Source of the DNA: Sphingobacteriales bacterium
GTDB taxonomy: Bacteria; Bacteroidota; Bacteroidia; Chitinophagales; Chitinophagaceae
NCBI GenBank assembly: GCA_016185185.1
Contig: JACPOD010000090.1
Coordinates: 1-61,925, forward strand
DNA: 61,925 nt
Reading direction: 5' to 3'
Shown: piece after piece, positions 1 through 10,702 of the stretch
How positions within the stretch are numbered: the first letter of the stretch is position 1
Layout of the letters: every line of letters begins with the position of its first letter
Program-made: the position numbers and the translations under genes
The notes under the pieces: model-generated
Databases searched by the model: none
Told to the model about the DNA's origin: nothing
The model's input: only the letters and a program-made list of their open reading frames with translations

Positions 1-58
1 GCTTTAGTCGCTTTAATTCCGAAACTTCATTTGATGTAAGACTGATTGAGTAAGCCAT
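1..58 (-). CDS. N-terminal fragment of an unidentified protein cut by the window edge
   Basis: An ATG at 58-56 on the minus strand opens a frame that runs off the left edge, giving about 19 residues (MAYSISLTSNEVSELKRLK). It is too short to assign to a family. A well-spaced Bacteroidota promoter lies 21 bases upstream, which is the main reason to believe this is a real gene start. It is transcribed in the same direction as the following minus-strand genes but has its own promoter. Confidence 0.5.
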   Translation of the reverse strand, partial: MAYSISLTSNEVSELKRLK

Positions 59-78
59 AGTATTTATTGTTGGTTACT

Positions 79-109
79 CAAAGATATATAATCGGAATTA
101 TTTAAGCAA
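79..109 (-). promoter_or_regulatory. Promoter of the partial gene at the left edge
   Basis: On the minus strand TTG (109-107), 20 bases, then TATCTTTG (86-79) match the Bacteroidota primary sigma factor consensus TTG/TAnnTTTG. Transcription would start near position 72, leaving a leader of roughly 14 bases before the ATG at 58. Confidence 0.6.
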
Positions 110-131
110 ATAAGTATATATCAAATAAAAA

Positions 132-159
132 AGGCTGTTCGCACAGAGCGATTCAGCCT
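132..159 (-). terminator. Intrinsic terminator of the small gene at 193-399
   Basis: AGGCTG (132-137) pairs with CAGCCT (154-159), with additional inner pairing CGC/GCG. Read on the minus strand the hairpin is followed by a run of six T. It lies just downstream of the stop of the 68-residue protein. Confidence 0.7.
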
Positions 160-192
160 CATTTATACAATAAATATTCTATTGTTTTGAAA

Positions 193-399
193 TTAGTCCC
201 AGCCTTTCTTAGCTATACCAGCTTCAATAGCCGCTAACGCTTTTGCTTCATTCATCAGGGTTGTTAGTTTGTTGCCTTTACCATCGTTGCCCTGTGCCAT
301 ATAAGCCCCCTTGGCTGTTTTAGTGATAACTGCGTCTAACATCTTTACCCCTTTTTCTTTGGTCTTCACGTTATACGCAGTAATGGTTACTTCTGACAT
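193..399 (-). CDS. Small conserved-looking protein of unknown function, 68 aa
   Basis: A 68-residue hydrophilic protein starting MSEVTITAYNVKTKEKGVKM and ending GIAKKGWD. There is no signal peptide or membrane segment. The first half looks like beta strands (alternating T/V/I), and the second half holds a helix rich in Ala and Leu. The gene has an ATG start, is followed by a clear terminator, and a near-consensus TACCTTTA (437-430) lies upstream, so it is probably transcribed alone, downstream of gyrB. I do not recognise the family. Confidence 0.65.
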   Translation of the reverse strand: MSEVTITAYNVKTKEKGVKMLDAVITKTAKGAYMAQGNDGKGNKLTTLMNEAKALAAIEAGIAKKGWD

Positions 400-450
400 A
401 GTTTTTATTTTTTGGTGTTAGTAATAAATTAAAGGTACTAAGAAAACTTT

Positions 451-2460
<2,010 letters not shown>

Positions 2461-2487
2461 TTAAAATCGCTTAGAAAAATATTATCG

Positions 2488-2518
2488 CAAATGTACTGAA
2501 ATGTGATGGCGCAGCCAA
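2488..2518 (-). promoter_or_regulatory. gyrB promoter
   Basis: On the minus strand TTG (2518-2516), 20 bases, TACATTTG (2495-2488): both elements and the spacing fit the Bacteroidota consensus. The predicted start of transcription is about 40 bases before the gyrB ATG. Confidence 0.65.
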
Positions 2519-2633
2519 TTTTAAACCTCTTTTAAACCCTTAAAAATGAGATTAAATTTTTCCCCCTTTGTGTATAAAAAAAGGAGCTGAAAAGACCCTT
2601 GAAAACGGCTTAATACGAAAGCCGGAATACCTG

Positions 2634-3335
2634 TTATTGCCGGAGTTTTATTTCTATTTTCCAGCTGGAGGCCTCAAAAAACTCTACTTCCACTTCCTCT
2701 GTTCCTACTCTGAAATTAGCCCGGAACGGAAAGATCACATCCCTTAAATAATAAATATTACGTTTACCTGTGTTGGTAACATCATTTCGCTGAGAAAAAC
2801 TTCCCTTCCTGATGTCTATACCATTTAATTCCGGCTTTGGAATTTCACCATGCATATCTAATGCACCGCCTGATACACTTTCAGTTGTAATAATAATCTC
2901 GTTACCCTCTGCCCGGCTTTTATTTGAGGTAACTACAGCTGAAGCCACCATATATGTTTTATTATGAATTTTATAAGCAACTTCGTAACGTCTGTTATAA
3001 AGTCCTTTTTTCCATACCCCTTCAATGATGCTGTCCTTATTAGTTGGGGTAATAAAATGCATGGTACCTGTTCCATCCATCAACCCCTCTTTAAAATTGC
3101 CTTCGAACCAGCTTCCGTTTTTCCAACTGTATTTGCCTTTTCCTTCAGGTAAACCATTTTTAAAATTTCCTTCATACATATCTTCTCCTATGGCTTTACC
3201 TTTTCCATTCGCTTTTTCGTTTTTGCAATCGCCTGTGTATGTGCCCTGTAAAGCAGGCAAATCAACCTGGCATTTATTTTCTTGTGAATAGGATAAAACA
3301 GGAATAATAAAAAATACAGCTATTATTTTTTTCAT
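2634..3335 (-). CDS. Secreted MORN-repeat protein
   Basis: The start is placed at the ATG at 3335 (MKKIIAVFFIIPVLSYSQ), which gives a normal Sec signal peptide; the longer frame would overlap the divergent AraC gene. The 233-residue protein then carries MORN-type repeats at about residues 30-95 (GTYTGDCKNEKANGKGKA, YEGNFKNGLPEGKGKY, FEGNFKEGLMDGTGTM). The C-terminal half of about 130 residues is not recognised and may be a beta-rich domain. MORN repeats usually mediate protein or membrane contacts; the role here is unknown. Likely periplasmic or surface-exposed. Confidence 0.75.
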   Translation of the reverse strand: MKKIIAVFFIIPVLSYSQENKCQVDLPALQGTYTGDCKNEKANGKGKAIGEDMYEGNFKNGLPEGKGKYSWKNGSWFEGNFKEGLMDGTGTMHFITPTNKDSIIEGVWKKGLYNRRYEVAYKIHNKTYMVASAVVTSNKSRAEGNEIIITTESVSGGALDMHGEIPKPELNGIDIRKGSFSQRNDVTNTGKRNIYYLRDVIFPFRANFRVGTEEVEVEFFEASSWKIEIKLRQ

Positions 3336-3410
3336 ACTGACATGCATATAAGGTAAAAAATGATGTTTTCGAATATATGACAAATGTTTGACATGATAAG
3401 TTGCAGCAGC

Positions 3411-3441
3411 TTGGAACAATCACCCTATATGTGTAAATTTG
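3411..3441 (+). promoter_or_regulatory. Promoter of the AraC-type regulator gene
   Basis: TTG (3411-3413), 20 bases, TAAATTTG (3434-3441). The predicted start of transcription is within a few bases of the ATG at 3450, so the message may be leaderless or nearly so. This favours 3450 (or a later ATG at 3498) over the longer frame that opens at 3384. Confidence 0.6.
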
Positions 3442-3449
3442 CAGTCTTT

Positions 3450-4385
3450 ATGTTTCAGTCATCAGATATATTAGTAATTGCCCAAAACCGGCCGGTTATG
3501 CTGGGCGAAATGGAATTATTGACTACCATGGAAAAACAAATTCCGGGTTCCGTTGAATATTCCATACTTCGTTACCGCCTTAACCCGCAAAATACCATTG
3601 AAGATACAGGGATGCTCGTGTACAATTACCAGTCAAAAGCTAAAGATAAAAGCCTTGAACTCCTGTTTTGTGTTACCGGCAATGCTTATTGTTCTGAAAA
3701 AAAATGCGGTGGCGGTATTTGTGCCAAAACAGGCAGTATTTCCTGTAGCGATAAAGTAAACACAATTGATGTGTTAAGCTTCAAGTTTTCCAGCACTTAT
3801 TTATCCCAATTTGTAAAAGGTAAACAGATCGTAAATAAATCAGACGAGGTGCTGGCATTTAAACATCGCACCTCTTTTAGTAAAATGGTTAATTTATGTA
3901 ACCGCACAAGGGTAGTGTTAGATAATTTAGTTAATCATACTTACAGCGAAACATTAGAGAATATTTACGTAAACAGCCAGCTTCAAACTTTGCTGTTGTA
4001 CGGTCTGGAATGTTTGATTGATGAAAAAGCCGAAGAAAGTTTTGCCTGTAAATTCCTCGCCAGCGAAGCAGAAAGGGAAAAAATTTCCAAAGCAAGAGAA
4101 ATATTATTACAACATATTGGTGAACCCATCACCATTAAAGAACTCAGCCGCAAAGTAGCTATTAATGAATGTTACCTGAAAAAAGGCTTTAAAGAAATGT
4201 TCGGCACCACCATATTTGATTTCTACCAGGGTCAAAGAATGGAACATGCTAAATATTTACTTTATGAAAAAGGCTTGAGTGTGACCGATGTTTCGGCACT
4301 ATTGGGCTATTCGTCCATTTCGCACTTTTCTACAGCGTTTAAAAAGCACACTGGTTTAAAACCATGTGAGTTATTGATGCGCTGA
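3450..4385 (+). CDS. AraC-family transcriptional regulator with an N-terminal cysteine cluster
   Basis: Two helix-turn-helix motifs typical of AraC fill the last 100 residues (AREILLQHIGEPITIKELSRK and LSVTDVSALLGYSSISHFSTAFKKHTG region). The N-terminal 200 residues form the sensor part. It includes four closely spaced cysteines, CSEKKCGGGICAKTGSISC, at about residues 81-99 counted from the ATG at 3450, preceded by one more. Such spacing could bind a metal or sense redox; that is inference. The frame is also open from 3384, but the promoter at 3411-3441 argues against that start. Target genes cannot be told from the sequence; its neighbours are a MORN protein and the TetR-efflux operon. Confidence 0.88.
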   Translation: MFQSSDILVIAQNRPVMLGEMELLTTMEKQIPGSVEYSILRYRLNPQNTIEDTGMLVYNYQSKAKDKSLELLFCVTGNAYCSEKKCGGGICAKTGSISCSDKVNTIDVLSFKFSSTYLSQFVKGKQIVNKSDEVLAFKHRTSFSKMVNLCNRTRVVLDNLVNHTYSETLENIYVNSQLQTLLLYGLECLIDEKAEESFACKFLASEAEREKISKAREILLQHIGEPITIKELSRKVAINECYLKKGFKEMFGTTIFDFYQGQRMEHAKYLLYEKGLSVTDVSALLGYSSISHFSTAFKKHTGLKPCELLMR

Positions 4386-4524
4386 TTTCCGGTATTATTT
4401 ACTGCCTCCTTCAAAATAAACAGAACAGTTGTTCCAACTGCTACAATTCTGTAACTCCACTTCAAATTGAGTCCTATTAACCAGTCCTTAATAAGGAAAA
4501 CTCTTATTTCAACAAAAAACTTAA

Positions 4525-4563
4525 TTAAACGTTTGTTTAATATTAAACAAGCGTTTAACTTTG
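4525..4563 (+). promoter_or_regulatory. Promoter and palindromic operator of the tetR-efflux operon
   Basis: TTTG (4532-4535) and TAACTTTG (4556-4563), separated by 20 bases, form a promoter. A 34-bp inverted repeat centred at 4541/4542 (4525-4558, one mismatched pair) covers the whole spacer and both boxes. Half-site: AAACGTTTGTTTAAT. A repressor bound here would block polymerase, so this is the obvious site for autoregulation by the TetR protein encoded directly downstream. Confidence 0.8.
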
Positions 4564-4584
4564 CGCCTTCAATTCATTTTCAAA

Positions 4585-5214
4585 ATGAACTACAGCGACA
4601 AACAAATACAAATTATGGAAGCGGCAGAAGAGCTGTTTGCAGAGAAGGGCTTCAATGGTACTTCCGTACGGGATATTGCCGAAAAGGCACAGGTTAACCT
4701 GGCAATGATTTCTTATTATTTCGGCTCCAAAGACAAATTATTGGAAACTCTTTTTGAGTACAGGGGCGAACTTTCTAAATCAAAACTGGTCAGCATCATT
4801 GAAAAACCTAATCTCACCTCACTGGAAAAAGTAAACTTGCTGATTGATAACTATATCGATAAAGTGTTTAACCAGCAATGTTTTTATAAAATATTTACCC
4901 GTGAACAGGTATTGACTCAAACCGGCCATATAGCAGAACTGATTCTGCAAATGAAAAAGAACAACCAGGAAAACATCAGCCGATTAATACAGGAAGGACA
5001 AAAAAAAGGCGAGTTCAAAAAAAATATTGACACCGCCTTAATGATGCACACCATAGTGGGTACAGCCAATCATCTCATTACAACCAAGCATCATTACAGA
5101 GAATTGAACAACCTTCAGTCATTATCCGAAGAGGCATTGCTGAAACTCATTCGTAAAAAATTAGCTACACATTTAAAATTTATAATAAAAGCAATATTGA
5201 CACATGAAGTATAG
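4585..5214 (+). CDS. TetR/AcrR-family repressor of the efflux operon
   Basis: The 209-residue protein has the TetR N-terminal helix-turn-helix: IMEAAEELFAEKGFNGTSVRDIAEKAQVNLAMISYYFGSKDKLLE (residues about 8-55). A helical ligand-binding C-terminal domain follows. The start at 4585 follows the TAACTTTG box by 21 bases; the upstream in-frame codon at 4561 is a TTG inside the promoter. The stop overlaps the start of the TolC gene by 11 bases. It most likely represses itself and the downstream pump genes until a drug or toxic metabolite binds. Confidence 0.9.
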   Translation: MNYSDKQIQIMEAAEELFAEKGFNGTSVRDIAEKAQVNLAMISYYFGSKDKLLETLFEYRGELSKSKLVSIIEKPNLTSLEKVNLLIDNYIDKVFNQQCFYKIFTREQVLTQTGHIAELILQMKKNNQENISRLIQEGQKKGEFKKNIDTALMMHTIVGTANHLITTKHHYRELNNLQSLSEEALLKLIRKKLATHLKFIIKAILTHEV

Positions 5215-6532
5215 ATTAACATGGATGTTGTTATTGTCAGCGTTTGTTATCTCACAGGCTTCTGCACAGGAGAAAAAACCATTAGGCCTGGATGAAGCCA
5301 TTAACCTTGGTATCGCTAACAGCAAACAACTAAAAAGCAGCCAGGCAAAAATTGAAGAAGCAACTGCCGCTTTAAAAGAAGCAGTAGAAAAAAAATTACC
5401 GAACGCCAGCGTTAGTGGTTCTTATCTGCGGATTAATAGTCCCAATATTGACCTTAAAACTAAATCAAACAGTTCGGGCGGAGGTACCAGTGAAAGCCCG
5501 AAAGTAAACCAGGCTTTATATGGAATGCTGAATGTATCATTACCCATTTATGCTGGTGGAAAAATCAGTTATGGTATTGAATCTGCAAAGTATCTGGAGC
5601 AGGCAACCAAACTGGATGCAGAAGATGACAAAGACGAAGTGATTCAAAACACCATAGAAGCTTTTGCCAATTTGTTTAAAGCAAATACAGCAGTAATACT
5701 GGTAAAAGAAAATTTATTACAGTCTCAGCAAAGAGTAAAAGATTTTGAAAACCTGGTAAAGAATGGTTTGATGGCAAGAAATGATTTACTCAAAGCTCAA
5801 TTGCAGGAATCAAATACCGAATTAAGTTTGGTAGATGCAGAAAACAATTTGCAGTTAGCCAATGTAAACATGAACCTGATGTTAGGTTTACCGGTAAATA
5901 CACAACTCGCATTAGATACAAACGGCATTGCTAAAAAAGATGATACAAGAGTATTGCCGGATTTTTTACAACAGGCATTATCCAGCAGAAAAGATGCTGA
6001 AGCATTGGACTTAAGAAAGAAAGCAGCACAATCAGGTGTAAAATCAGTAAAAGCTGACATATATCCAAGCTTGCAATTAACCGGTGGTTATATCACTGTA
6101 GATATTCCAAAGTTTTTAACGGTAACCAATGCAGTAAATCTTGGCGTGGGTGTTTCCTACAATATTGGTTCGCTCTGGAAAACAAAATCAAAAGTGCAGC
6201 AGGCCGAAGCGAAAGTAAAACAACTGGCCATTACAGAAGAAATGATGGGAGATAATATTACCCTGCAGGTAAATAAAGGATATTTCAACCTAATCAGCAG
6301 TCGAAAAAAAATAGAAGTAAATGCCAAAGCTTTTGAACTGGCAACAGAAAACTATCGTATCATTAAAAATAAATTTGATAACAACTTGGCAACTGCCACC
6401 GATTTACTTGATGCAGATACTGCTTTGCTGCAAGCTAAACTGGCTTATACTTTATCAAGAGCTGATGCTTTTGTAGCTTATCATAAACTTTTACAAACAA
6501 GCGGCATTTTAGCCAGCGATTTAAAAAAATAA
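5204..6532 (+). CDS. TolC-family outer-membrane efflux channel
   Basis: A signal peptide (MKYRLTWMLLLSAFVISQASAQ) is followed by the duplicated outer-membrane efflux protein fold: LDEAINLGIANSKQLKSSQAKIEEA opens repeat one, and LRKKAAQSGVKSVKADIYPSLQL opens repeat two. Long alpha-helical stretches and short barrel strands are typical. At 442 residues it has normal length. It would form the exit duct for the pump made by the next two genes. Translation is probably coupled to tetR through the 11-base overlap. Confidence 0.9.
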   Translation: MKYRLTWMLLLSAFVISQASAQEKKPLGLDEAINLGIANSKQLKSSQAKIEEATAALKEAVEKKLPNASVSGSYLRINSPNIDLKTKSNSSGGGTSESPKVNQALYGMLNVSLPIYAGGKISYGIESAKYLEQATKLDAEDDKDEVIQNTIEAFANLFKANTAVILVKENLLQSQQRVKDFENLVKNGLMARNDLLKAQLQESNTELSLVDAENNLQLANVNMNLMLGLPVNTQLALDTNGIAKKDDTRVLPDFLQQALSSRKDAEALDLRKKAAQSGVKSVKADIYPSLQLTGGYITVDIPKFLTVTNAVNLGVGVSYNIGSLWKTKSKVQQAEAKVKQLAITEEMMGDNITLQVNKGYFNLISSRKKIEVNAKAFELATENYRIIKNKFDNNLATATDLLDADTALLQAKLAYTLSRADAFVAYHKLLQTSGILASDLKK

Positions 6533-6563
6533 TATTAACCAACTTATTTAATAAAGAACGATC

Positions 6564-7664
6564 ATGGAAAATCAGGCAACAGAAAAAACAAACGGCAAAA
6601 AAAGAAATCCCGTCTTTATCATTATCCTTGTATTACTGGTAGTAGGTGGAGCTTGGTTTGGTATTTCAAAATACCGGCACAGTCAGCATCATGAAGATAC
6701 CGATGATGCACAGGTGAGTGCAGATATCAGTCCGGTTATTCCACGTATTGCCGGTTATGTTACAGAAGTAAGAGTAAAAGATAACCAGTTAGTAAAGAAA
6801 GGTGATACGTTAATTGTATTAGATAACCGTGACTATATCATTAAAGTAGAACAGGCAGAAGCAACATTAGCCACTGCAGTCAGCAATCTTAACAGTGCTA
6901 AGGCAACTACTACAGCTGCCAAAGCAAATATTGCTGCCACTAAACTGTCTGTTAATACAATTGATGCACAAATTGAAGCAGCAAAAATTACTCTGTGGAG
7001 AGCCACACAGGATTTTGAACGCTTTTCAAATTTGTATAAAGACCACACTATAACCTTACAGCAATACGAACAGGCTTCTGCCGCTAAACAGGCAGCTGAA
7101 AAACAAATTGCCATCCTGGAGCAACAAAAGAACCAGGCTGCACAACAAACCAATGCCGTGGCAGTTCAGAGTAATGCGGTAGCAGAACAGATTGGTGTGG
7201 CTGATGCTTCTATCCGCCAGAAACAAACTGAGATAGATGCAGCTAAACTGAATTTATCTTATACAGTGGTAACTGCTCAACAAGATGGTTTGGTCTCTAA
7301 AGTAAATGTTCAGCCCGGACAATTTGTACAGGCTGGACAGGCATTATTCAGCGTTGTGCACAGCGATGCCGTATGGGTGATTGCCAACTTTAAAGAAACG
7401 CAATTAAACAAAATGGTAGAGGGACAAAAAGTGGAGATAGAAGTAGATGCATTCCCAAAGCATAAGTTCGCAGCTAAAGTTGCTTCCTTCTCTCCTGCAA
7501 CCGGTGCAACCTTTGCTTTGTTACCTCCGGATAATGCCAGCGGAAACTTTGTAAAAGTAGTACAGCGTCTGCCAGTAAGAATTGAATTCACTGATAAGAA
7601 TGATAACCTGGTTAAGAAATTAAGACCGGGTATGAATGTGAACGTGGATGTTCATTTGGATTAA
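6564..7664 (+). CDS. EmrA/HlyD-type membrane-fusion adaptor
   Basis: One N-terminal membrane helix (PVFIIILVLLVVGGAWFGI) anchors the protein. A beta-barrel/lipoyl segment follows (DDAQVSADISPVIPRIAGYV, VLDNRDYIIKVEQAEATL), then a long alpha-helical hairpin rich in Ala and Gln (residues about 95-225). The returning lipoyl half reads TVVTAQQDGLVSKVNVQPGQFV, and the last part is the VEIEVDAFP...RPGMNVNVDV barrel. At 366 residues it matches EmrA. It joins the inner-membrane MFS pump to TolC and lies 31 bases after the TolC gene. Confidence 0.92.
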   Translation: MENQATEKTNGKKRNPVFIIILVLLVVGGAWFGISKYRHSQHHEDTDDAQVSADISPVIPRIAGYVTEVRVKDNQLVKKGDTLIVLDNRDYIIKVEQAEATLATAVSNLNSAKATTTAAKANIAATKLSVNTIDAQIEAAKITLWRATQDFERFSNLYKDHTITLQQYEQASAAKQAAEKQIAILEQQKNQAAQQTNAVAVQSNAVAEQIGVADASIRQKQTEIDAAKLNLSYTVVTAQQDGLVSKVNVQPGQFVQAGQALFSVVHSDAVWVIANFKETQLNKMVEGQKVEIEVDAFPKHKFAAKVASFSPATGATFALLPPDNASGNFVKVVQRLPVRIEFTDKNDNLVKKLRPGMNVNVDVHLD

Positions 7665-7667
7665 TAA

Positions 7668-7779
7668 CCCCCTGCCCCCTGAAGGGGGAACATAGGGTAA
7701 CACAGTTTATAAATATAATTTTATTAGAACTTATCATTCATAACTATAAAACATTAAAGCCCCTTTAGGGGTTTGGGGT
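7668..7779. repeat. Family A inverted-repeat element between the EmrA- and EmrB-like genes
   Basis: The left arm (7668-7689, CCCCCTGCCCCCTGAAGGGG) and right arm (7757-7779, AAGCCCCTTTAGGGGTTTGG) are imperfect reverse complements. They enclose an AT-rich core of about 67 bases. Each arm also folds on itself (CCCC/GGGG). The element starts three bases after the emrA-like stop. It ends five bases before the emrB-like ATG, so its GGGG-rich end occupies the ribosome-binding position. Confidence 0.75.
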
Positions 7780-7784
7780 AAATT

Positions 7785-9362
7785 ATGGTACAAGCATCAT
7801 CATTAGTTGAATACGGGGCACGGAGAGTTATTATTACCATCACTGCTATTGTGTGTGCCCTATTGGAAATAGTGGACACCACTATTGTGAACGTGGCTAT
7901 TAAAGATATGCAGGGAAACCTTGGTGCCACTACTACAGAAATAGGGTGGGTAATTACTGCGTATGCAATCGGCAATGTAATCATCATACCCATGACCAGC
8001 TGGTTGTCACAACAATTTGGAAGAAGAAATTATTTTGCTATTTCTATTGTGCTGTTTACAGTAGCATCGTTTTTATGTGGTAATGCCAATGGTATTGTTG
8101 AATTAATTCTGTTTCGTTTTATACAGGGTGTGGGTGGGGGTGCTTTATTAGTTACTTCTCAAACCATCATCACCGAAAGTTATCCTCCGGAAAAAAGAGG
8201 AATGGCCCAGGCACTGTACGGAATGGGAGTAATTGTAGGACCAACTTTAGGACCTCCGTTAGGTGGTTATATTATTGACCACTTCTCATGGCCTTATATA
8301 TTTTACATCAATATTCCTTTGGGTATAATAGCGACATTGCTTACGCTCCAGTTTGTAAGAAGTCCCAGGTATTCAGAAAAAAGTGCTGCGAGTGATATTG
8401 ACTGGTTGGGTATTGGCCTGCTGGCAGTATTTGTTGGCTCATTACAATATGTACTGGAAAAAGGACATGATGAAGACTGGTTTACCAGTTCGCTCATCAT
8501 ATTCTTTACGGTAATGGCAGTATTAGGTGCTTTCTTTTTTGTATGGAGAGAATTAACCTTTCGAAATCCTGTAGTTAATCTGCGTGTATTAAAAAATGGC
8601 AACCTCCGTGTGGGAACAATATTATCATTCATCATGGGCTTTGGATTATATGGTTCCACATTTATCATTCCCTTATATACACAGGCATCGTTAGGATGGA
8701 CAGCTACACAAGCTGGTTTACTAATGATCCCTGCCACACTTACCACCGCATTCTTAATGCCATTCATTGGAAGATTATTACAGGCGGGTGTTAGGCAACA
8801 ATTAATGGCGGCCAGCGGGATGTTTGCATTTTTTGTTTTTTGTATGTGGGGTTATAAGATCTTAACTCCTGATACTGGCAAAGATGCCTTCTTCTGGATG
8901 TTGATTATGCGTGGTATTGCGATGGCTTTATTATTCATACCTGTTACTACATTATCATTAAGTACATTAAAAGGAAGAGAGATTGGAGAAGGTGCTGCCT
9001 TCACCGGGATGATGCGACAATTAGGTGGTTCTTTTGGTATTGCTATCATTACCACCTTCATGGCGCAGCAATTAATGGTACACCGTGCTGATCTGGTAAG
9101 CAAACTCGATGTAAATAACCCGGCAATACAGGCAAAAGTGAATGCTTACCAGCAATCATTCATTGCCAAAGGACAGGCAGCCAATATTGCATTGAAAGAT
9201 GCATACCAGGTGATGGATTATTCAGTAATGAAACAGGCAGCTGTATTATCTTATATGGATGTGTTCCTTTACATCGGATTGATGTTTCTTATTTGCGTAC
9301 CATTTGTATTAATGGTAAAAGAGAAAAAGAAAAGTCAGAAATTGGATGTGGGTGTGCATTAG
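7785..9362 (+). CDS. EmrB/QacA-type MFS drug exporter (DHA2, 14 membrane helices)
   Basis: The 525-residue membrane protein carries the DHA2 signatures: EIVDTTIVNVAIKDM in helix 1 (motif D1), GWVITAYAIGNVIIIPMTSWLSQQFGRR (motif A), RFIQGVGGGAL (motif B) and GPTLGPPLGGYI (motif C). Length and hydrophobic pattern fit 14 helices. It is the proton-driven inner-membrane pump of the TolC-EmrA-EmrB assembly. A family A repeat separates it from the adaptor gene and replaces the usual short spacer. Confidence 0.93.
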   Translation: MVQASSLVEYGARRVIITITAIVCALLEIVDTTIVNVAIKDMQGNLGATTTEIGWVITAYAIGNVIIIPMTSWLSQQFGRRNYFAISIVLFTVASFLCGNANGIVELILFRFIQGVGGGALLVTSQTIITESYPPEKRGMAQALYGMGVIVGPTLGPPLGGYIIDHFSWPYIFYINIPLGIIATLLTLQFVRSPRYSEKSAASDIDWLGIGLLAVFVGSLQYVLEKGHDEDWFTSSLIIFFTVMAVLGAFFFVWRELTFRNPVVNLRVLKNGNLRVGTILSFIMGFGLYGSTFIIPLYTQASLGWTATQAGLLMIPATLTTAFLMPFIGRLLQAGVRQQLMAASGMFAFFVFCMWGYKILTPDTGKDAFFWMLIMRGIAMALLFIPVTTLSLSTLKGREIGEGAAFTGMMRQLGGSFGIAIITTFMAQQLMVHRADLVSKLDVNNPAIQAKVNAYQQSFIAKGQAANIALKDAYQVMDYSVMKQAAVLSYMDVFLYIGLMFLICVPFVLMVKEKKKSQKLDVGVH

Positions 9363-9382
9363 CCTGTTTATAGGAATCCTAA

Positions 9383-10669
9383 TCAGAGTTCCTGTAAACT
9401 TTCTTTCGTTGCCTGTATTGTTTTATCTAAATCTTCCTTCGTCAATGCATTATTAAGGAACCAGCTTTCAAAAGCAGAGGGTGGTAAATAAACTCCCCTG
9501 TTCAGCATAGCATGAAAATATTTTTTAAATCGTTCATTATTGGCAGAAGCTGCCGATGCAAAATCAACAACAGGATGATCGCTGAAGTGAATGCTAATCA
9601 TCGAACCTAACTGATTAATTACAAAAGGCTGACCCCATGTTTTTAATACTTCATTCAATCCATCTCTTAAATAAATTGTTTTTTCTTCCAGGTCTTTATA
9701 GATGGATGGATTATTTTTTAATTCAGTTAACATGGTATAACCAGCAATCATAGCAATAGGATTACCGCTTAATGTTCCCGCCTGGTACACATTACCTAAT
9801 GGAGCAATGTGCTGCATGAATTCTTTCTTTCCACCAAACGCACCCACCGGCATACCACCACCAATCACTTTACCATAAGTAACCATATCTGCTTTGATAC
9901 CTAAACGCTCCTGTGCACCACCGGGAGCTAAACGAAAGCCCGTCATCACTTCATCAAAGATGAAAATGATTGCTTCTTCATCACATAACTTCCGTAATCC
10001 TTCATGAAAACCGGGTTTCGGTAAAATACAACCCATGTTACCAGCAACTGGTTCAACAATGATGGCAGCAATTTCACCTTTATGTTCAGCAACTAATTTT
10101 TTTACTGCATTCAAATCATTATAAGCAGCCGTCAACGTATCATTAGCCACTCCTGCTGTAACCCCGGGAACTGTTTGTATGTTGAAGGTTGCCACACCAC
10201 TTCCCGCTTTTACTAAAAACGAATCAGCATGACCATGATAATGCCCTTCAAATTTTATAATCTTATTTCTTCCGGTATAACCTCTCGCCAAACGGATAGC
10301 ACTCATACAAGCTTCGGTACCGCTGCTCACCATCCTTATCAAATCAACATTAGGAACCATGCTGATGATGAGCTCGGCCATTTCAATTTCCAGTTCTGTT
10401 GGTGCACCAAATGAAGTAGAGCCCAATGCCTTTTCCTGTATCGCTTTCACCACTGGTTCATAAGCATGACCTAATATCATTGGTCCCCACGAAGCGATAT
10501 AATCAATATACTGGTTGCCATCTGCATCATACAAATAAGCGCCTTTTGCTTTTTGCATAAACAATGGAGTACCACCCACACTCTTAAATGCTCTTACCGG
10601 AGAATTCACTCCACCGGGAATGCTTTTTTGTGCTCTTTCAAATAACTCAACGCTTTTACTGGTATTCAT
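9383..10669 (-). CDS. hemL: Glutamate-1-semialdehyde 2,1-aminomutase
   Basis: PLP enzyme that converts glutamate-1-semialdehyde to 5-aminolevulinate, the second step of the C5 route. It shows [13 protein letters not shown] near the start, the dimer/substrate region [17 protein letters not shown], the [11 protein letters not shown] and FDEVMTGFR blocks, and the PLP lysine in [17 protein letters not shown]. Start chosen at 10669 ([14 protein letters not shown]), which matches the family's usual N-terminus; the frame is open to 10693. Last gene of the minus-strand heme run, 33 bases after hemB. Confidence 0.95.
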   Translation of the reverse strand: MNTSKSVELFERAQKSIPGGVNSPVRAFKSVGGTPLFMQKAKGAYLYDADGNQYIDYIASWGPMILGHAYEPVVKAIQEKALGSTSFGAPTELEIEMAELIISMVPNVDLIRMVSSGTEACMSAIRLARGYTGRNKIIKFEGHYHGHADSFLVKAGSGVATFNIQTVPGVTAGVANDTLTAAYNDLNAVKKLVAEHKGEIAAIIVEPVAGNMGCILPKPGFHEGLRKLCDEEAIIFIFDEVMTGFRLAPGGAQERLGIKADMVTYGKVIGGGMPVGAFGGKKEFMQHIAPLGNVYQAGTLSGNPIAMIAGYTMLTELKNNPSIYKDLEEKTIYLRDGLNEVLKTWGQPFVINQLGSMISIHFSDHPVVDFASAASANNERFKKYFHAMLNRGVYLPPSAFESWFLNNALTKEDLDKTIQATKESLQEL

Positions 10670-10702
10670 ACTATTCAATTGACGAATTGTCAAATTTTAA
10701 AA

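Noticed and set aside
8303-8767. A 154-codon frame antisense to the EmrB-like gene
   Set aside because: Shadow of a strongly conserved membrane protein; no start signal or family.
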